A stretch of 64,000 nt of DNA from NCBI GenBank assembly GCA_947396885.1, contig OX377204.1, forward strand, positions 5,208,001 to 5,272,000. Direction: 5' to 3'. The notes below the pieces were generated by a model. The model did not search any database, was not told where the DNA came from, and worked only from the letters and a program-made list of their open reading frames with translations. Shown in pieces: positions 1 through 10,014 of the stretch (position 1 is the first letter of the stretch; every line of letters begins with the position of its first letter). A program made the position numbers and the translations under genes. This stretch comes from Heligmosomoides polygyrus polygyrus. Taxonomy: Eukaryota; Nematoda; Chromadorea; Rhabditida; Heligmosomidae.

Positions 1-134
1 AAATTTTAATGAAAGTTATACCAAATTTTCCTTCAGTAAGTAATTATTCTAACTATCTTATTGAGTCTGACTAGTTAGGCACTGTGTAAGCTGTTCGAAG
101 GAAATCAAGATGTGGAAGAGTTCAATCACCTGTA

Positions 135-3049
135 TCACCTGTCGTCCCGTTGATCATCGACTTGCTCGAGCGGGCGCCAGCAGCGTCTCCATTCGTCCCT
201 GTCGCGTGCCAGAGTGGTCCAATGGATCCTCCTCGCTCGAGGGACACGAAGAGCGTCATATCGGTTGTTCAGGGCTTTCACGAAGAAGTCCGACCAACGC
301 GTTGGTGGGCGTCCTGGTGTTCTTTTGACATCCCGCGGAATCCAATCTGTGACGGCTCTCGTCCAGCGGGTGTCTGCGAATCGCATTACGTGGCCGGCCC
401 ACCTAATTTTCGACGACTTGGCCCATGCGACAGCGTCTCTGATCTTCGAACGTCGGCGAAGCTCGGAACTCCGGAGGCCTTCTCTCACTTGCGTGAGTCG
501 TGTCACTCCGAGCATCGTCCTCTCGATTCCACGCTGCGCGACGCTGATCGCGTGTTCATCCTGCTTTCGTATAGCCCAGGTCTCTGAGGCGTATGTTAGG
601 GCAGGAAGAACAGTGGAGTCGAATAGGTGGGCACGGAGTCGGACGTTCTTCGTCTTCTTCGCGACTTCTTCGACGCTCTTGAAAGCTCCCCAAGCCGCTC
701 GTTTCCTTCTGCTCAGCTCTGGTGCTAGGTCGTTGGTCATGTTGACTTCGCGACCCAGATACACATAGCTGGAGCATTCGGAGATGTTCGTTCCGTTGAG
801 CGAGAATGGGGCATCAGAAACCCATCCGTTCTTCATGAACATCGTCTTCGTAAGATTCAGCTGCAGTCCAATGCTTCCACATACACGATCGAAGTCGGCC
901 AGCATTCGTTCCGCCTGACTGATGCTCGGGGTTATGAGCACGATGTCGTCAGCGAAGCGAAGATGGTGCAGTTGCCGGCCGTCGACCTTCACTCCCATGT
1001 CTTCCCATTCTAGTTCGCGCATGACGTTTTCGAGGGTGGCGCTGAAGAGCTTCGGGGATATGGTATCCCCTTGTCGAACCCCTCTCTTCACGTCAATGAC
1101 GACGTCGTTGTAGAATGGTGAGATCTTGGTCGTGAATCCACTGTACAGCTCTCGAAGGACTTGATGTACTGAGTAGGAACGCCCTGGGTGAGCAGGGCTT
1201 CCATGACCGCTTCAGTCTCGACGGAGTCGAATGCCTTCTTCAGGTCGATGAACGTAAGGCACAGCGGCAGCTTGTACTCTCGCGACACTTCGATGAGCTT
1301 CGTAATGGTGTGTATGTGGTCGATCGTGCTGAATCCTCTCCGAAATCCTGCTTGTTCGCATGGCTGTCCTTCGTCCAGCGTTCTACTAATCCTATTCAGG
1401 ATGACTCGAGTGAACAGCTTGTAGACTACGGACAACAGGCAGATCGGGCGATAGTTGCCAATGTCGTGCACGTCTCCCTTCTTGTACAGCAAAACGGTCT
1501 TGCTGGTCTTCCACTGAGATGGAACCTTGCATTCGGACAGGTAGCGTGTGAAGAGCCGCGCCAGGGTGTTGATGAGCGCTGGCGGGAGGTTCTTCAGGTG
1601 TTCAGCTCTGATCCTGTCAGAACCGGGTGCTGTACGTTTCTTCACCGACGAGATGGCGTGTCGGATCTCGGAAGGGAGAACAGAGGGAACGACGTATCCA
1701 TCCTGCGGAAGATGGCATGGGGGCAGGTGGACGTGGCTATCGAAGAGATCGGAGTAGAAGTCGTGGATGACTTTCTCCATGGTCCTTCTGGAAGAGGTGA
1801 TGGTTCCGTCAGGACGTCGGAGAGCGGTCATCTTGGTCCTGAAGTTGGCGAAGTTCCGGCGGGCATTGCGAATGCTCAGCCCTGCCTCTGCTGCTTCAGC
1901 CAACACTTCCGCCCTTCTCTCCTTGAGATCTTCCTTTATCGCCGCTCTGCATAGCTTTGCAAGCTCGGACGTCAGTTGGTAGTTGCCTGACGCTCGTGCT
2001 GCTCCACGCTGGCGTATCAGCTCGAGAGTTTCCGGAGACAGGCGTCTCTTGGTGGTCTTCAAGCTCTCGGCTCCCTTAGCACTATCGTGGAGATGGTGCA
2101 CGAAGCGATCGTATTCCTCGTCGACGTTGTCCATGACGGCATCTTCCCAAAGGCCGACAAGAGAGGTGTAGAGATCCCAGTTGATGGTCGTTCTGGGATT
2201 CCTCTTCTTGAACTTCGCGGCCTTCTCTCCTTGACGCGAAAAGTGGAACCTCGCGCGAAGGAGGCGGTGGTCCGATCCCGTGTAGAACTTGGGGACAACG
2301 GAGACATCGGTCAGGCAATACTTGCGATTGAAGATGATGTGGTCGATCTCGTTGTGGAACTGGCCACCGGGGGATTCCCAGGTCCATCGTAGGGAGGGAG
2401 GCTTCTGGAACTGCGAGTTTCCATGGATGGTCTTGGTCGACATGATAAACTCAGACAGCCTTTCACCTTGCTCGTTCCACTCCAAACCGTGGGTTCCGAT
2501 GTGAAGTTCTTCCGGCGACCTTCGTGGCCCGATCTTGGCGTTGAAGTCGCCGACGATCACCTTGTAGAAGGTGTGATCTTCCTTATAGAACTTCTCCAGC
2601 TCCACGTAGAAGGCCTCGACCTCTTCGTCGTCGTAGTCGGATGTTGGGGCATACGCGACGAACACAGTCAAAGCTGGCACGGAACCACATCGCTTCAGTC
2701 GCAGACGTCCGATTCGGCTTGTCAGAGACTCGTACGAATCGATGTTCATGGCCAAGTGCGTGTTGACGAGGACACCAACGCCGCCTACTCCCCTGCTGTC
2801 GCATGTTCCGAGGAACAGTTCTTCTCCGGAGTCGTAGGCGGCGTGTAGGGGGTGGTGTCTTCTCGTCTCGGTCAGTCCGATGACGTCGTACTTGATCTTC
2901 CTGGCTTGCATCATCAGGTCCTCGACGGATGCTTCGGACGCAAGCGTGCGGGCGTTGTAAGTACAGATCGTCATCCTAGTCCTTCTCAGTTTGCGCAGCC
3001 TGGTTAGGCCCTGAGATTTTAGCAGCCTCTCCGTACTCGTCCTTCCCAT
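135..3049 (-). pseudogene. RTE endonuclease-reverse transcriptase, one frameshift
   Basis: Encodes the protein that nicks target DNA and copies the element RNA there (target-primed reverse transcription). The first part (ATG at 3049, to about 1160) holds an APE-type endonuclease: [32 protein letters not shown] and SDHRLL give the N, E, D/N and SDH active-site blocks. Reverse transcriptase follows with NYRPICLLS, IDLKKAFDS, GVRQGDTISP and the catalytic FADDIVLI. A conserved C-terminal tail ([19 protein letters not shown]) closes it. Against copies 2 and 3, one base is missing near 1161, between the LKKAFDS and RQGD blocks, which shifts the frame and splits the protein into 653- and 318-residue ORFs. 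Otherwise it reads open over about 970 codons. Confidence 0.92.
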
Positions 3050-3051
3050 CG

Positions 3052-3551
3052 CTGCAGAAATGGGGGCTCTTTCGGGGTCAGGGGAATGAGGCCCTTTAGT
3101 GCTGCTGTGTTTGACTGGAATACAACACGGGTAGCTAGTCAGGCTCTGTCGTGCGGGCGGGGTACTCCGGGCAGCCAGCCAGACTGCCCGAAGGGACGGG
3201 GCGAGACTTAAGGCGGCCTCGAATCGCCTTACATGTACTCCCAGTCTACCGAGTGCAAGCTTTTGGCCGAGCCGACACAGTTACAATCCGCACAGTCACG
3301 GACACATCCACGCACACTGTGCACGAACATGCCGCTCCCACGCACAAGGAACGCATCGACCCGACACAGCAGGAGCAAGGAGTCCATCCCCTGCATCCCA
3401 CCTGCGTCTCTGGGCAGTACACGGTCGCATTTGGTTCGCGTTTAATTCCCCTATCCACCACCCGGGGACGCGCCACGTGGCCCTGCGACAAGCGGCCCGA
3501 GATCCCTCTTAACAAGAGAGCCCGAAGGCTCTCTATCGAGGGAGATCCGTG
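3052..3551 (-). promoter_or_regulatory. RTE 5' leader with strong predicted RNA hairpin
   Basis: About 500 bp between the element's 5' end and the endonuclease ATG, with no convincing ORF. RTE elements must carry an internal promoter here (family knowledge; no motif proven). The outermost 95 bp (3458-3551) contain AGAGAGCC-TTCG-GGCTCTCT, an 8-bp stem with a UUCG loop, enclosed by CCCTC/GAGGG. The same 90 or so bases are unchanged at 60724-60814, the outer end of copy 2. This may be a processed or ribozyme-like leader, but I could not fit a known ribozyme fold. Confidence 0.5.
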
Positions 3552-3564
3552 GGAAGAGTTCAAT

Positions 3565-4570
3565 ATGATTTCAAAAGTCGAAAGAATTTTTTCAAAGCTA
3601 GCTTAGAAGAGTGTCGGATTTGGTTTGAAAAGCGTCCAGTTTGATTTTAAGATTTTAAAAATGTCAAATTCGAAGTGAAAATGGTAAATGTTATAATTGA
3701 AGAATGGTATCTAGGCTTCCTCTGCGGCTAAAGTTACCGAAAGCTATGGAAGAATTACCGGAGGCTGCCCTACCCCTTCTGCTGAAGGATTGCACCGCCA
3801 TTACATAATGAGTAACAAATCAACGTGAAATGAAGAAGCACTTTTAAAGCATAGCTCGCACTGACCTTGACTTTTCGGGCTTTGACGAAGGCGAATCATG
3901 GGTTGAATTGAGGCCTTAATATCCCGGATCTGAATGAGTTCTCACGCAAAGCGAAACACCATATATTTACAGTGCCGAGATTTCCCGACAGTTCGACGTT
4001 GTCTGTAGTGTATGACCCTTGGATCAAAGAAGTTGATGTGCTTCTATTGAATAAGAATAGAGACCTCATCGTTGAAAACTAAGAGAAGGTGACGCAAGTG
4101 CTCGAGAAGGAAGTTAAGAGAAAGTTTTTCTAGCCAATTAGGTTGTCATCGTTTTTTATTGTCTAGCGGCACCATGCATTCGTAAGGGGAATGTAAATTC
4201 TGAGTGCTGGTGGCCACCATAAATGACCAGACATCGACGTTAATCAATCCACCTTTGGGATGCGCCACACACTCCGTGCCCACGAAGGTTCGTGAATGCA
4301 CATACATAGGCGAATTGAATTTGCTCTCTACCTTGGTTTGAGGTGGCTAAACAAAGAACGAGTTTGAATTTTTTCCTTTTCTGAGAAGTTTTGTTAGATT
4401 CCTTTCTAAGTTCCGGACCTTCGACAGATAAAAGGGATGGATGGTCTAGATTCGATCTAATTCGGATTCCACGCTACATTCGGTAGCTCTTCCAACTGCG
4501 CTTTACCTGCCTCTGGGAAAAGCGAATGAGAAAGCTGCCCATATGTGCAGCGAATGCCAATGGATTAAGA
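3565..4570. other. No gene seen; SINE scraps
   Basis: No coding region is supported. About 4240-4330 matches the antisense SINE-A consensus (GGGATGCGCCACACACTC). On the minus strand 4440-4535 has a tRNA-like A-box (GTAAAGCGCAGTTGG) followed by a weak B-box, probably a decayed SINE head. The first 100 bases continue the repeat interrupted by RTE copy 1. Confidence 0.35.
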
Positions 4571-4574
4571 ATAT

Positions 4575-6182
4575 ATTAGGTTGCAGGAAAAGTTATCGCC
4601 GTTTCTGAATGTGCGTCTTCCTCTTCCTCACACTGCGACGCAGAAAATTCCCTTTTGCATATGTAAGCGTCCAGTTGATCACTGTCGATTGATCACTCAC
4701 CTGAATAACCTTAGCCCACGAATGTACTCATTCGAAAGCTCCATCTTTCCAGGCAGGCAGATGGAGTATTCGAACGAGTACATTCGCGGCCTTTTACTAC
4801 ATATATGACCACAAGCCTAGTTCGCTCGCTTTCGTAACGATGACTTCAACATCAAATGCTCCGCTAGATTCGGACATATGCCCGAACTCAACAACGACCG
4901 ACTGCAACTTCTGATGGAATAAGAACTAGGCAACCCACACGTGACCTGGCGCAATTCTAAAGCGTACACTTTATCACCGTTGCCGATTATCTGTGACAAC
5001 TGGGTAAGGTGTAGAAGCTGGCGCAGTGAGTCCTTCACGACATATGTAGAGGAACGCCGACAACGTGAAGAGGAGCCTACTTTAAAATGGACTCGACCGA
5101 AAATCTCCGGATAGTTGACTGATTCAGACAACGCTAATTTGGCGGACTCGGATCTTGGATGACGCGGATAATGGTAATTTTAGGTCGCCGGATTTTTGGG
5201 TGTTCGGACAAGGCGACTTTGCAGCCTCGGGTTTTTGGACGATTCGAATCGGGATACCCGAACCGGGTATCCGAAATACCCGAAAATAATTCATTCAATA
5301 CATTCGACACGATCGAATTTTCAGCTACTTGGATGATTCGGATACCCTATTTCAACGGACCCCAAATTTTTGAATGATTCGCATATGGACGGTTTCCCGA
5401 GCCTAAGATTTTTGGATGATTTCGATGAGGATACTCAAATCGGATTTCCGAAAATGATTCATTCGGATCCAATGCATACTAGTGACTACCCGGTTGCTGT
5501 CGTATAGGCGCACGAATAACTGGCTAACGTCCATCGTCGAAGAAAATGAGAAGTGGTGTCTGTGCGACAGCACCAAGAGTAGCCGACACTGGGTTGAAAA
5601 GGTAGAGCAGCCTGAGCCATAACCAAAGACAGGCTTCCCTCCACTCGCTGAAGGCTACGGTTTGAGTTTGGCGGTGTACTAAAGGTGTCATTCATTACGA
5701 GCTTAAATTTATCCCTAACCAACATATCCGTCACCGCAGAGCTGTTTTGTCAGCTGGATGATCTGTCCAGCTGGATGGTCTGTCCGCCAATATCGAACAG
5801 AAGCGCCCGAATAACAGCACGATCCGATTCCTGCTCGACAACACGAGCCCACACATTGCATGGGTGACTCTTCAGAAGCCGCTCGACTTTGGATGGGCAG
5901 TGCTACCCACCGATTGTACAGCACGGACCTTACTTCAACAAACTATCACCTTTTCCTGTCGTTCCCCAATGCCGTGCAAGAAAAAACGTTAGCTGCTGAA
6001 GATGATATTGATCGCTGAAGAAAACTTCTTGGTTCTACATTGTTGGCATCACAGGCTTGCCAAAAAAGTGGAGAAGCGTGATAGAACACGATGGACATTA
6101 CTTCGTTTCCATCTGTGCTCTTAGTTCTTGAAAAATCAGTGAAATTTTACGTTACGGAAACGGCGAGAACTCTACCTACAAT
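4575..6182 (+). mobile_element. Decayed mariner, split by repeat insertion
   Basis: The left end, TTAGGTTGCAGGAAAAGTTA near 4576, is roughly mirrored at 6130-6182 (both share TCGCCGTTT), giving mariner-like terminal inverted repeats. Between them, many frames carry broken transposase pieces. At 4825-5110 is the helix-turn-helix region (FNIKCSARFG, LNNDRLQLLME, QLGKV-KLAQ-VLHD). At 5500-6115 are a catalytic-core remnant (SIVEENEKWCLCD), SVTAELFCQLDD, and the C-terminus (KKWRSVIEHDGHYF). Numerous stops and frameshifts make this an old fossil. About 355 bp of unrelated repeat sits between the two parts. Confidence 0.65.
5131..5485. repeat. Imperfect tandem repeat inside mariner fossil
   Basis: Repeated variants of GGATTTTTGGATGATTCGGA, with period near 40-90 bp, alternate with palindromic GGGATACCCG/CGGGTATCCG blocks. 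Both sides resume mariner-like sequence, so the block entered or expanded inside that element. No protein is supported. Confidence 0.5.
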
Positions 6183-6229
6183 TCAACGGACGGCGATAGA
6201 TTAGACTCTTTACTTTTCTCTCAAAAATT

Positions 6230-6440
6230 GAAATTTTCCAAACTGAACAAATTCAATGAAAGTCTTTCCAAATCTTCCTTGAACAAAAAAGACATTCTAA
6301 AAATCTTATTAAGTCTAGTGTTTAATCAGTCAGAAGGTCATTCCGATTTAGAAGAGCTTGTTTTGACTTCAAAATTCTTAAAGCTGGCCTAGAAGAGTGT
6401 ACAATTCGACTTGAAAATGGTATAAATAAACTGGAGGCAG
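6230..6440. repeat. Paralogue of the RTE copy 1 insertion site
   Basis: This stretch aligns with 1-113 joined to 3565-3690: shared blocks include ATGAAAGT..T.CCAAAT.TTCC, TCTTATT.AGTCT and AGCT.GCCTAGAAGAGTGT. It lacks the RTE, so it shows the pre-insertion form of the repeat. Just downstream, plus-strand 6421-6560 reads as a broken coiled-coil-like frame (KLEAEKKGLHQKHERLKR) with in-frame stops. It could be a retroelement gag remnant, but I do not recognise it. Confidence 0.5.
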
Positions 6441-7090
6441 AGAAGAAGGGACTTCATCAAAAGCATGAAAGGCTGAAGCGTATCCAGTCCGTGGTGTAGA
6501 TTGTTGATCAGTTTTCGGAAGCTGCAGATCAGGATCACGCCATTCTCTAAGCAGACCAGATTCTGATGCATACTAGGGTGATCCGTCTTCAGCCCTGAAT
6601 TTTTCAGAAGCTCAACCAGACGAGTTCAGACTGAAGTTATGCTCTAGGAGAACCTTGCAAGCGTGTTCATCCGCTGCCTTCATGTATTGAATATCGTCCT
6701 ATACAACTCACCACGCTCTTTATAGCCTTCTGTTCACGAAGTACATCGGTAAAGGTGCAAGAGGGCAGAAGCGACGACGTGACGGCGGACGGCCTCATCG
6801 CCCGGTTCCATGGATGGCTCCGGCTTCGTTGGAGTGTTAGCTTCGGCGCCCATTCATATTCCAAACACGTCACCACGCATAATGGTGTGAATGCGTTGGA
6901 GAAGGCTTCGCTTCAGAATCCCATTAATCGATCGATAGTCTTTCTCGAGCGACACGCGCTTTTAGTGGAGAATTCTATCGACAGCAAACGCTATCGCTTT
7001 CCGAAGACCTGTGAGAGATTGGGTGTGATGAAAGACAAACACTGAGCGATGTGTTAAAAAAGAATAAATTACGAAATGGAATGCTGATGT
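6441..7090. other. No gene recognised
   Basis: Apart from the coiled-coil-like remnant at its start, this stretch has only short frames with no family signature, and no RNA gene is apparent. Confidence 0.3.
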
Positions 7091-7091
7091 C

Positions 7092-7280
7092 GGGGAACAC
7101 AGTCTTCAATGATGTTTTGTTGCGATCAAAACTTCTAGCGCCAGGCGGGACTCGAACCCGCACCTCCCTCTGACCGGGCGGGAATGCTCTACGCCTTTAC
7201 ACCACCGGCGCCGTTCGATCGAACGCAACATCCACACCTTGTGGAACCTATCAGCACCCACCTGTATCCGGGATGAGCTG
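7092..7280 (-). mobile_element. SINE-B copy (tRNA-like core)
   Basis: On the minus strand a tRNA-like core at 7137-7212 starts GCGCCGGTGGTGTAAAGGCG and has a perfect T-arm (GCGGG-TTCGAGT-CCCGC) and a 7-bp acceptor stem (GCGCCGG with CTGGCGC). The B-box GGTTCGAGTCC is ideal for RNA polymerase III. The D-arm and anticodon stem do not fold properly, so it is not a working tRNA gene. The 3' extension TTTTGATCGCAACAAAACAT and the 5' extension (CAGGTGGGTGCTGA) recur in the copy at 9100-9271, defining a family. Confidence 0.7.
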
Positions 7281-7349
7281 GCCGCTGATTTCAGCATGGA
7301 ACCAGTGAAGCTGATGGTCTTGATAGAAACAATTCAAATCAGTTTCTTT

Positions 7350-7470
7350 AAAGGTGGTGTAAAGGCGTAGAGCATTCCCACCCGGTCAAAGGAAGGTGCG
7401 GGTTCGAGTCCCGCCTGGCGCTAGAAGTTTTGATCGCAACAAAACATCGTTGTGACAGCTCACAACCTCG
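7350..7470 (+). mobile_element. SINE-B copy, 5'-truncated, inverted to its neighbour
   Basis: Same family as 7092-7280 but on the plus strand and cut inside the acceptor stem (begins AAAGGTGGTGTAAAGGCG). It keeps the T-arm and the tail GATCGCAACAAAACATCGTT. It is bracketed by a 15-bp inverted repeat, ATTCAAATCAGTTTC at 7332-7346 and its complement at 7494-7508. Confidence 0.65.
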
Positions 7471-7652
7471 ATACCAGCCAATTGAGGCTTATAGAAACTG
7501 ATTTGAATAGTCTTCAATCCCAACAACTGCTTCGAAGTCTAAAAAGATTGCTATATATACACAAAAGTTCATTGCATTGTTTAACCATTTAAAACGAACG
7601 AAGGATGAGGACGTCGTTTGACAGTCCTGTATTAAATTCGCAACGCATTTTA

Positions 7653-8917
7653 CAGGGCGCGCCAAAATAACGGGTTGAAGCTTTTTCATCATAACTGAAA
7701 AACGGTTGACAATTTCGATGAACAATCAACAAATAACAACTACATACACTTACAGCAACATCATGTCCGATCGGTTTCTAAATGACCTCCCTTGGCAAGA
7801 ATGAGTGCTAAACGTTTCGCGAAGTCTTCTGCTATGGGTCACAGGTCATCAGGAGACAAACGGTCCCACTCTCGGCGCAAGGATTGCTTCAAGGGCTCGA
7901 GACTACGGTGACGCTTCGCACAGGCCCTGGACTCCAAAATCGACCACACGCTGTAGTTCATCGGGTACAGGTCTGGAGAGTTTGGGAACCATTACTCAGA
8001 TGTTATAAGTCGGGGAAGTTGGCCTTGTACCATTCCTGCGTGTTCTTTGCTCTATGCGCTGGCGCAGAGTCCTCTTGAAACGCCCAATGCGTGTTGCCGA
8101 AGTGCTGTCGAGCCCAAGGAAGAAACACAGCTTCAAGAATGTTTCGCCGATATATATCTTGGTCAACTCTCACTCCTCGGTCCGTGAAGTACAAGGGTGT
8201 TTTGCCGCTGGCACAAATTCCACCCCATAGCATGAACTATTGTGGATTTTGGCAGTGCTCAACGATGAATAAAGTGCCCGGAGTCTTTGTGAACCAGGCT
8301 CTGCCATTTTGACGGTTGTACGTCTGCTCCACGGTGAACAGCTCCTCATCTGTGAAGAGTATCCCTGCCCATTCGTGAGCTGCGGCCCGCGCCCTTAGTT
8401 GGCGACATCGTAAGAGTTGTTCGCGCTTGTCCGTTAGAAGCTGGGCTTTTTGGGTCCTGTAGGGCTTCAAACCTAGTTCGTCTTTGGATATACCACGCAC
8501 TGAAGAGGGGCTGACACCGATGTCTCGAGCGATTTTCCTCATGGAAGTCTTCGGGTTTAGGTCAACTCGCTTCTTGATGATTTTCCGTATTCGGGACGTG
8601 TTGACGGTGCGCTTACGTCCTCGGCCGGACCGCACCTTCATGGCCCAGCTCCTTGTATCGAATTATTGCTTTGAGCGATACCGAGCAAACGAACGAGGTC
8701 ACTCTGACGCATTCGTCAACGGCGGAGTTCCACAATTGCGGCTCTTTGGTTTAACATTATACAGAACACGGTTGATGGCTCCAAATTGAACTCGGAGGGA
8801 ACTGACCGGTACAAAAAGGTGTGACAAAACAGTTGGCGCCATTGCCGTAGGGTTGCGGGTTGATGCCTTTGCACAGGAAAACACCAAACTCTCAACCCGT
8901 TATTTTGCCGCACCCTG
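7653..8917 (-). mobile_element. Tc1/mariner DNA transposon, 1,265 bp, TA-flanked
   Basis: The ends are terminal inverted repeats of 26 bp with two mismatches, starting CAGGGCGCGCCAAAATAACG on the left and matching the complement of CCGTTATTTTGCCGCACCCTG on the right. Both are flanked by the dinucleotide TA (7651-7652 and 8918-8919), the target these transposases use. Length and end structure are normal for the superfamily. The single gene inside is dead. Confidence 0.9.
7748..8770 (-). pseudogene. Tc1/mariner transposase, inactivated
   Basis: A cut-and-paste DDE transposase. N-terminal helix-turn-helix remnant at about 8640-8770 (frameshifted), then GRGRKRTVNT, ARDIGVSPSSVR, and the catalytic core with ILFTDEELF and FQEDSAPAHRAK. 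An in-frame TAG at 8234-8236 replaces the residue before FMLWGGI. A TAA follows NFPDL near 8003 with a frameshift into SPDLYPMNYSVW. A TGA sits after LSPDDL. The usual NPxD around the third catalytic aspartate reads YPMN here, so even the active site is lost. It lies wholly between the inverted repeats. Confidence 0.88.
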
Positions 8918-9099
8918 TATTTCTACGAGAGGTCTGTCTGGAGGCTACTTGGATGCGTATTTGGTCCATACCTGTGGTGGCCACACCATAGTTAACTCAA
9001 TGTTCCATTGTACCCAGACATATCTGGTACCGATTCGCCGACCCGAAGGGATGGAAGGTATGGTTGTGCTTCGCGGAAACTACGAAAGAAGAACCTAGA

Positions 9100-9271
9100 T
9101 GTGTTGTCACAGGATGTCTTGTTGCGATCAAAACTCTTGCGCCAGGCGGGACTCGAAACCGCGTCTTCTGCTTTCCGGGCAGCGATGTTCGCCTTACACC
9201 ACCGGCGCTGTTTGACCGCACGTAACATCCGCGATATCCTCCAGGTCTCTCAGCACCCACCCGTGATACGG
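9100..9271 (-). mobile_element. SINE-B reference copy with 12-bp target duplication
   Basis: GAAGAACCTAGA occurs at 9088-9099 and 9272-9283, exactly bounding a 172-bp element. From its 5' end (9271) it runs: short leader, GGATGTTACGTGCGGTCAAA, a tRNA-like core (about 9139-9209) with T-loop TTCGAGT and an anticodon-like stem GCTG/CAGC region, then GCAAGAGTTTTGATCGCA and a terminal block ending near TGTGACAACACA. The sequences on either side of the tRNA-like core are partly complementary, so the whole RNA could fold back. The target duplication shows that it transposed. Confidence 0.82.
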
Positions 9272-9530
9272 GAAGAACCTAGACTTGGGGTGCCTGTGGC
9301 AGACGGCATCTGCTCCGACTGCGCTACCACACGCCCAGCCATCTACTTCTCGATGGTTCTTTTCATTTCACTGATGCTAGGTAGGTCTCATATTCCTGGA
9401 TTTTTAATTGTAGGTTTTCCTGAATTGTTAGGAAGCAGGGAATGCCTAACCTCCGTCACCCAGGGCGATATTCTCCACGAATGCTTGGCGCTCGTGGAGA
9501 ATGACGTTATTTCTAGCGTTGTGCGCTATT

Positions 9531-9811
9531 AGGATTAAGGATCAAGGACGGCGTTGTTCAATCGTTTTGGGTTGCGCCACGCACTCTACTTCTACGGGAT
9601 GTCGTGGAGGCGAATTGAATGAGTGTTTGACCTGTTCAACGGCTTGCGGTGGCCTGCCATGTCATGTGACCCTTCCCAGACCCAGACAAGACGATTCGCC
9701 GACTCCGGAGGGGTGTCAGGCTTGGTTGGCCTAACGGGATATTCAAGCCAATAACTTGGAATCGTGTGCTTGTGAAATCCGACGTCTTCTCCAACTATGC
9801 TACCACAAGGT
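9531..9811 (-). mobile_element. SINE-A copy
   Basis: Complement reads tail AAGGATCAAGGACGGCG, then TGCGCCACGCACTCTACTTC, GGATGTCGTGGAGGCG, the central GACTCCGGAGG...GGCTTGGTTGGCC, and finishes with a decayed A-box (CTATGCTACCACA). Full length but diverged. Confidence 0.7.
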
Positions 9812-10014
9812 TGACTACCACTAGGTGAAAAATTCGACGTTACAGAGGTCCAAGAGTGCTTATGATTGAGTGAGAATGAGCATTTACTGGCGCTTGATGT
9901 CTGTAGAGATCTCATTGCCAGCATGGTCATCCTTATTTAATTTTTAGTCTCCCTCTTTTTTCACCTGTAGATTGAACTATGCCTAAGGTTTCCCATGTTT
10001 TAATGTGTTTAGCT

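Larger units (their letters stand above)
127..3551 (-). mobile_element. RTE-type non-LTR retrotransposon, copy 1, full length
   Basis: A complete 3,425-bp element on the minus strand. The 13-mer GGAAGAGTTCAAT occurs at 114-126 and again at 3552-3564, giving a perfect target-site duplication, so both ends are defined by the sequence. The 3' end (left side) finishes with CAGGTGATACAGGTG, a short repeated tail instead of poly(A), which is usual for RTE elements. There is no separate ORF1, also typical of RTE. Copies 2 and 3 near the right end of the window are nearly identical. The perfect duplication and the single coding defect suggest a recent insertion. Confidence 0.93.
7600..9336 (-). mobile_element. 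SINE-A copy broken by two later insertions
   Basis: SINE-A sense strand is minus here. Its 3' tail is at 7600 (complement GAAGGATGAGGACGTCG) and its tRNA-like A-box near 9321 (GTGGTAGCGCAGTCGG on the minus strand). The body is interrupted by a 1,265-bp Tc1/mariner element at 7653-8917 (target TA duplicated) and by SINE-B at 9100-9271 (12-bp duplication). Removing both restores the order seen in uninterrupted copies such as 52226-52507: CGCATTTTA joins TTTCTACGAGAGGTC, and GAACCTAGA joins CTTGGGGTGCC. Confidence 0.75.

Noticed and set aside
150..1954. Plus-strand ORFs of 145-214 codons opposite RTE copy 1
   Set aside because: They run antisense to a conserved coding region and recur opposite copies 2 and 3; they are shadows of the reverse transcriptase frame.
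3458..3551. Firm call of an HDV-like ribozyme
   Set aside because: The leader is clearly structured, but I could not identify the required P1 and P1.1 pairings; kept only as a question.
3151..3606. 151-codon plus-strand ORF over the RTE leader
   Set aside because: Antisense to the element, low-complexity, and continues past the target duplication into flanking DNA.
7137..7212. Functional tRNA gene
   Set aside because: The T-arm and acceptor stem fit, but the D-arm and anticodon stem do not fold, and the unit belongs to a dispersed family with a tail.
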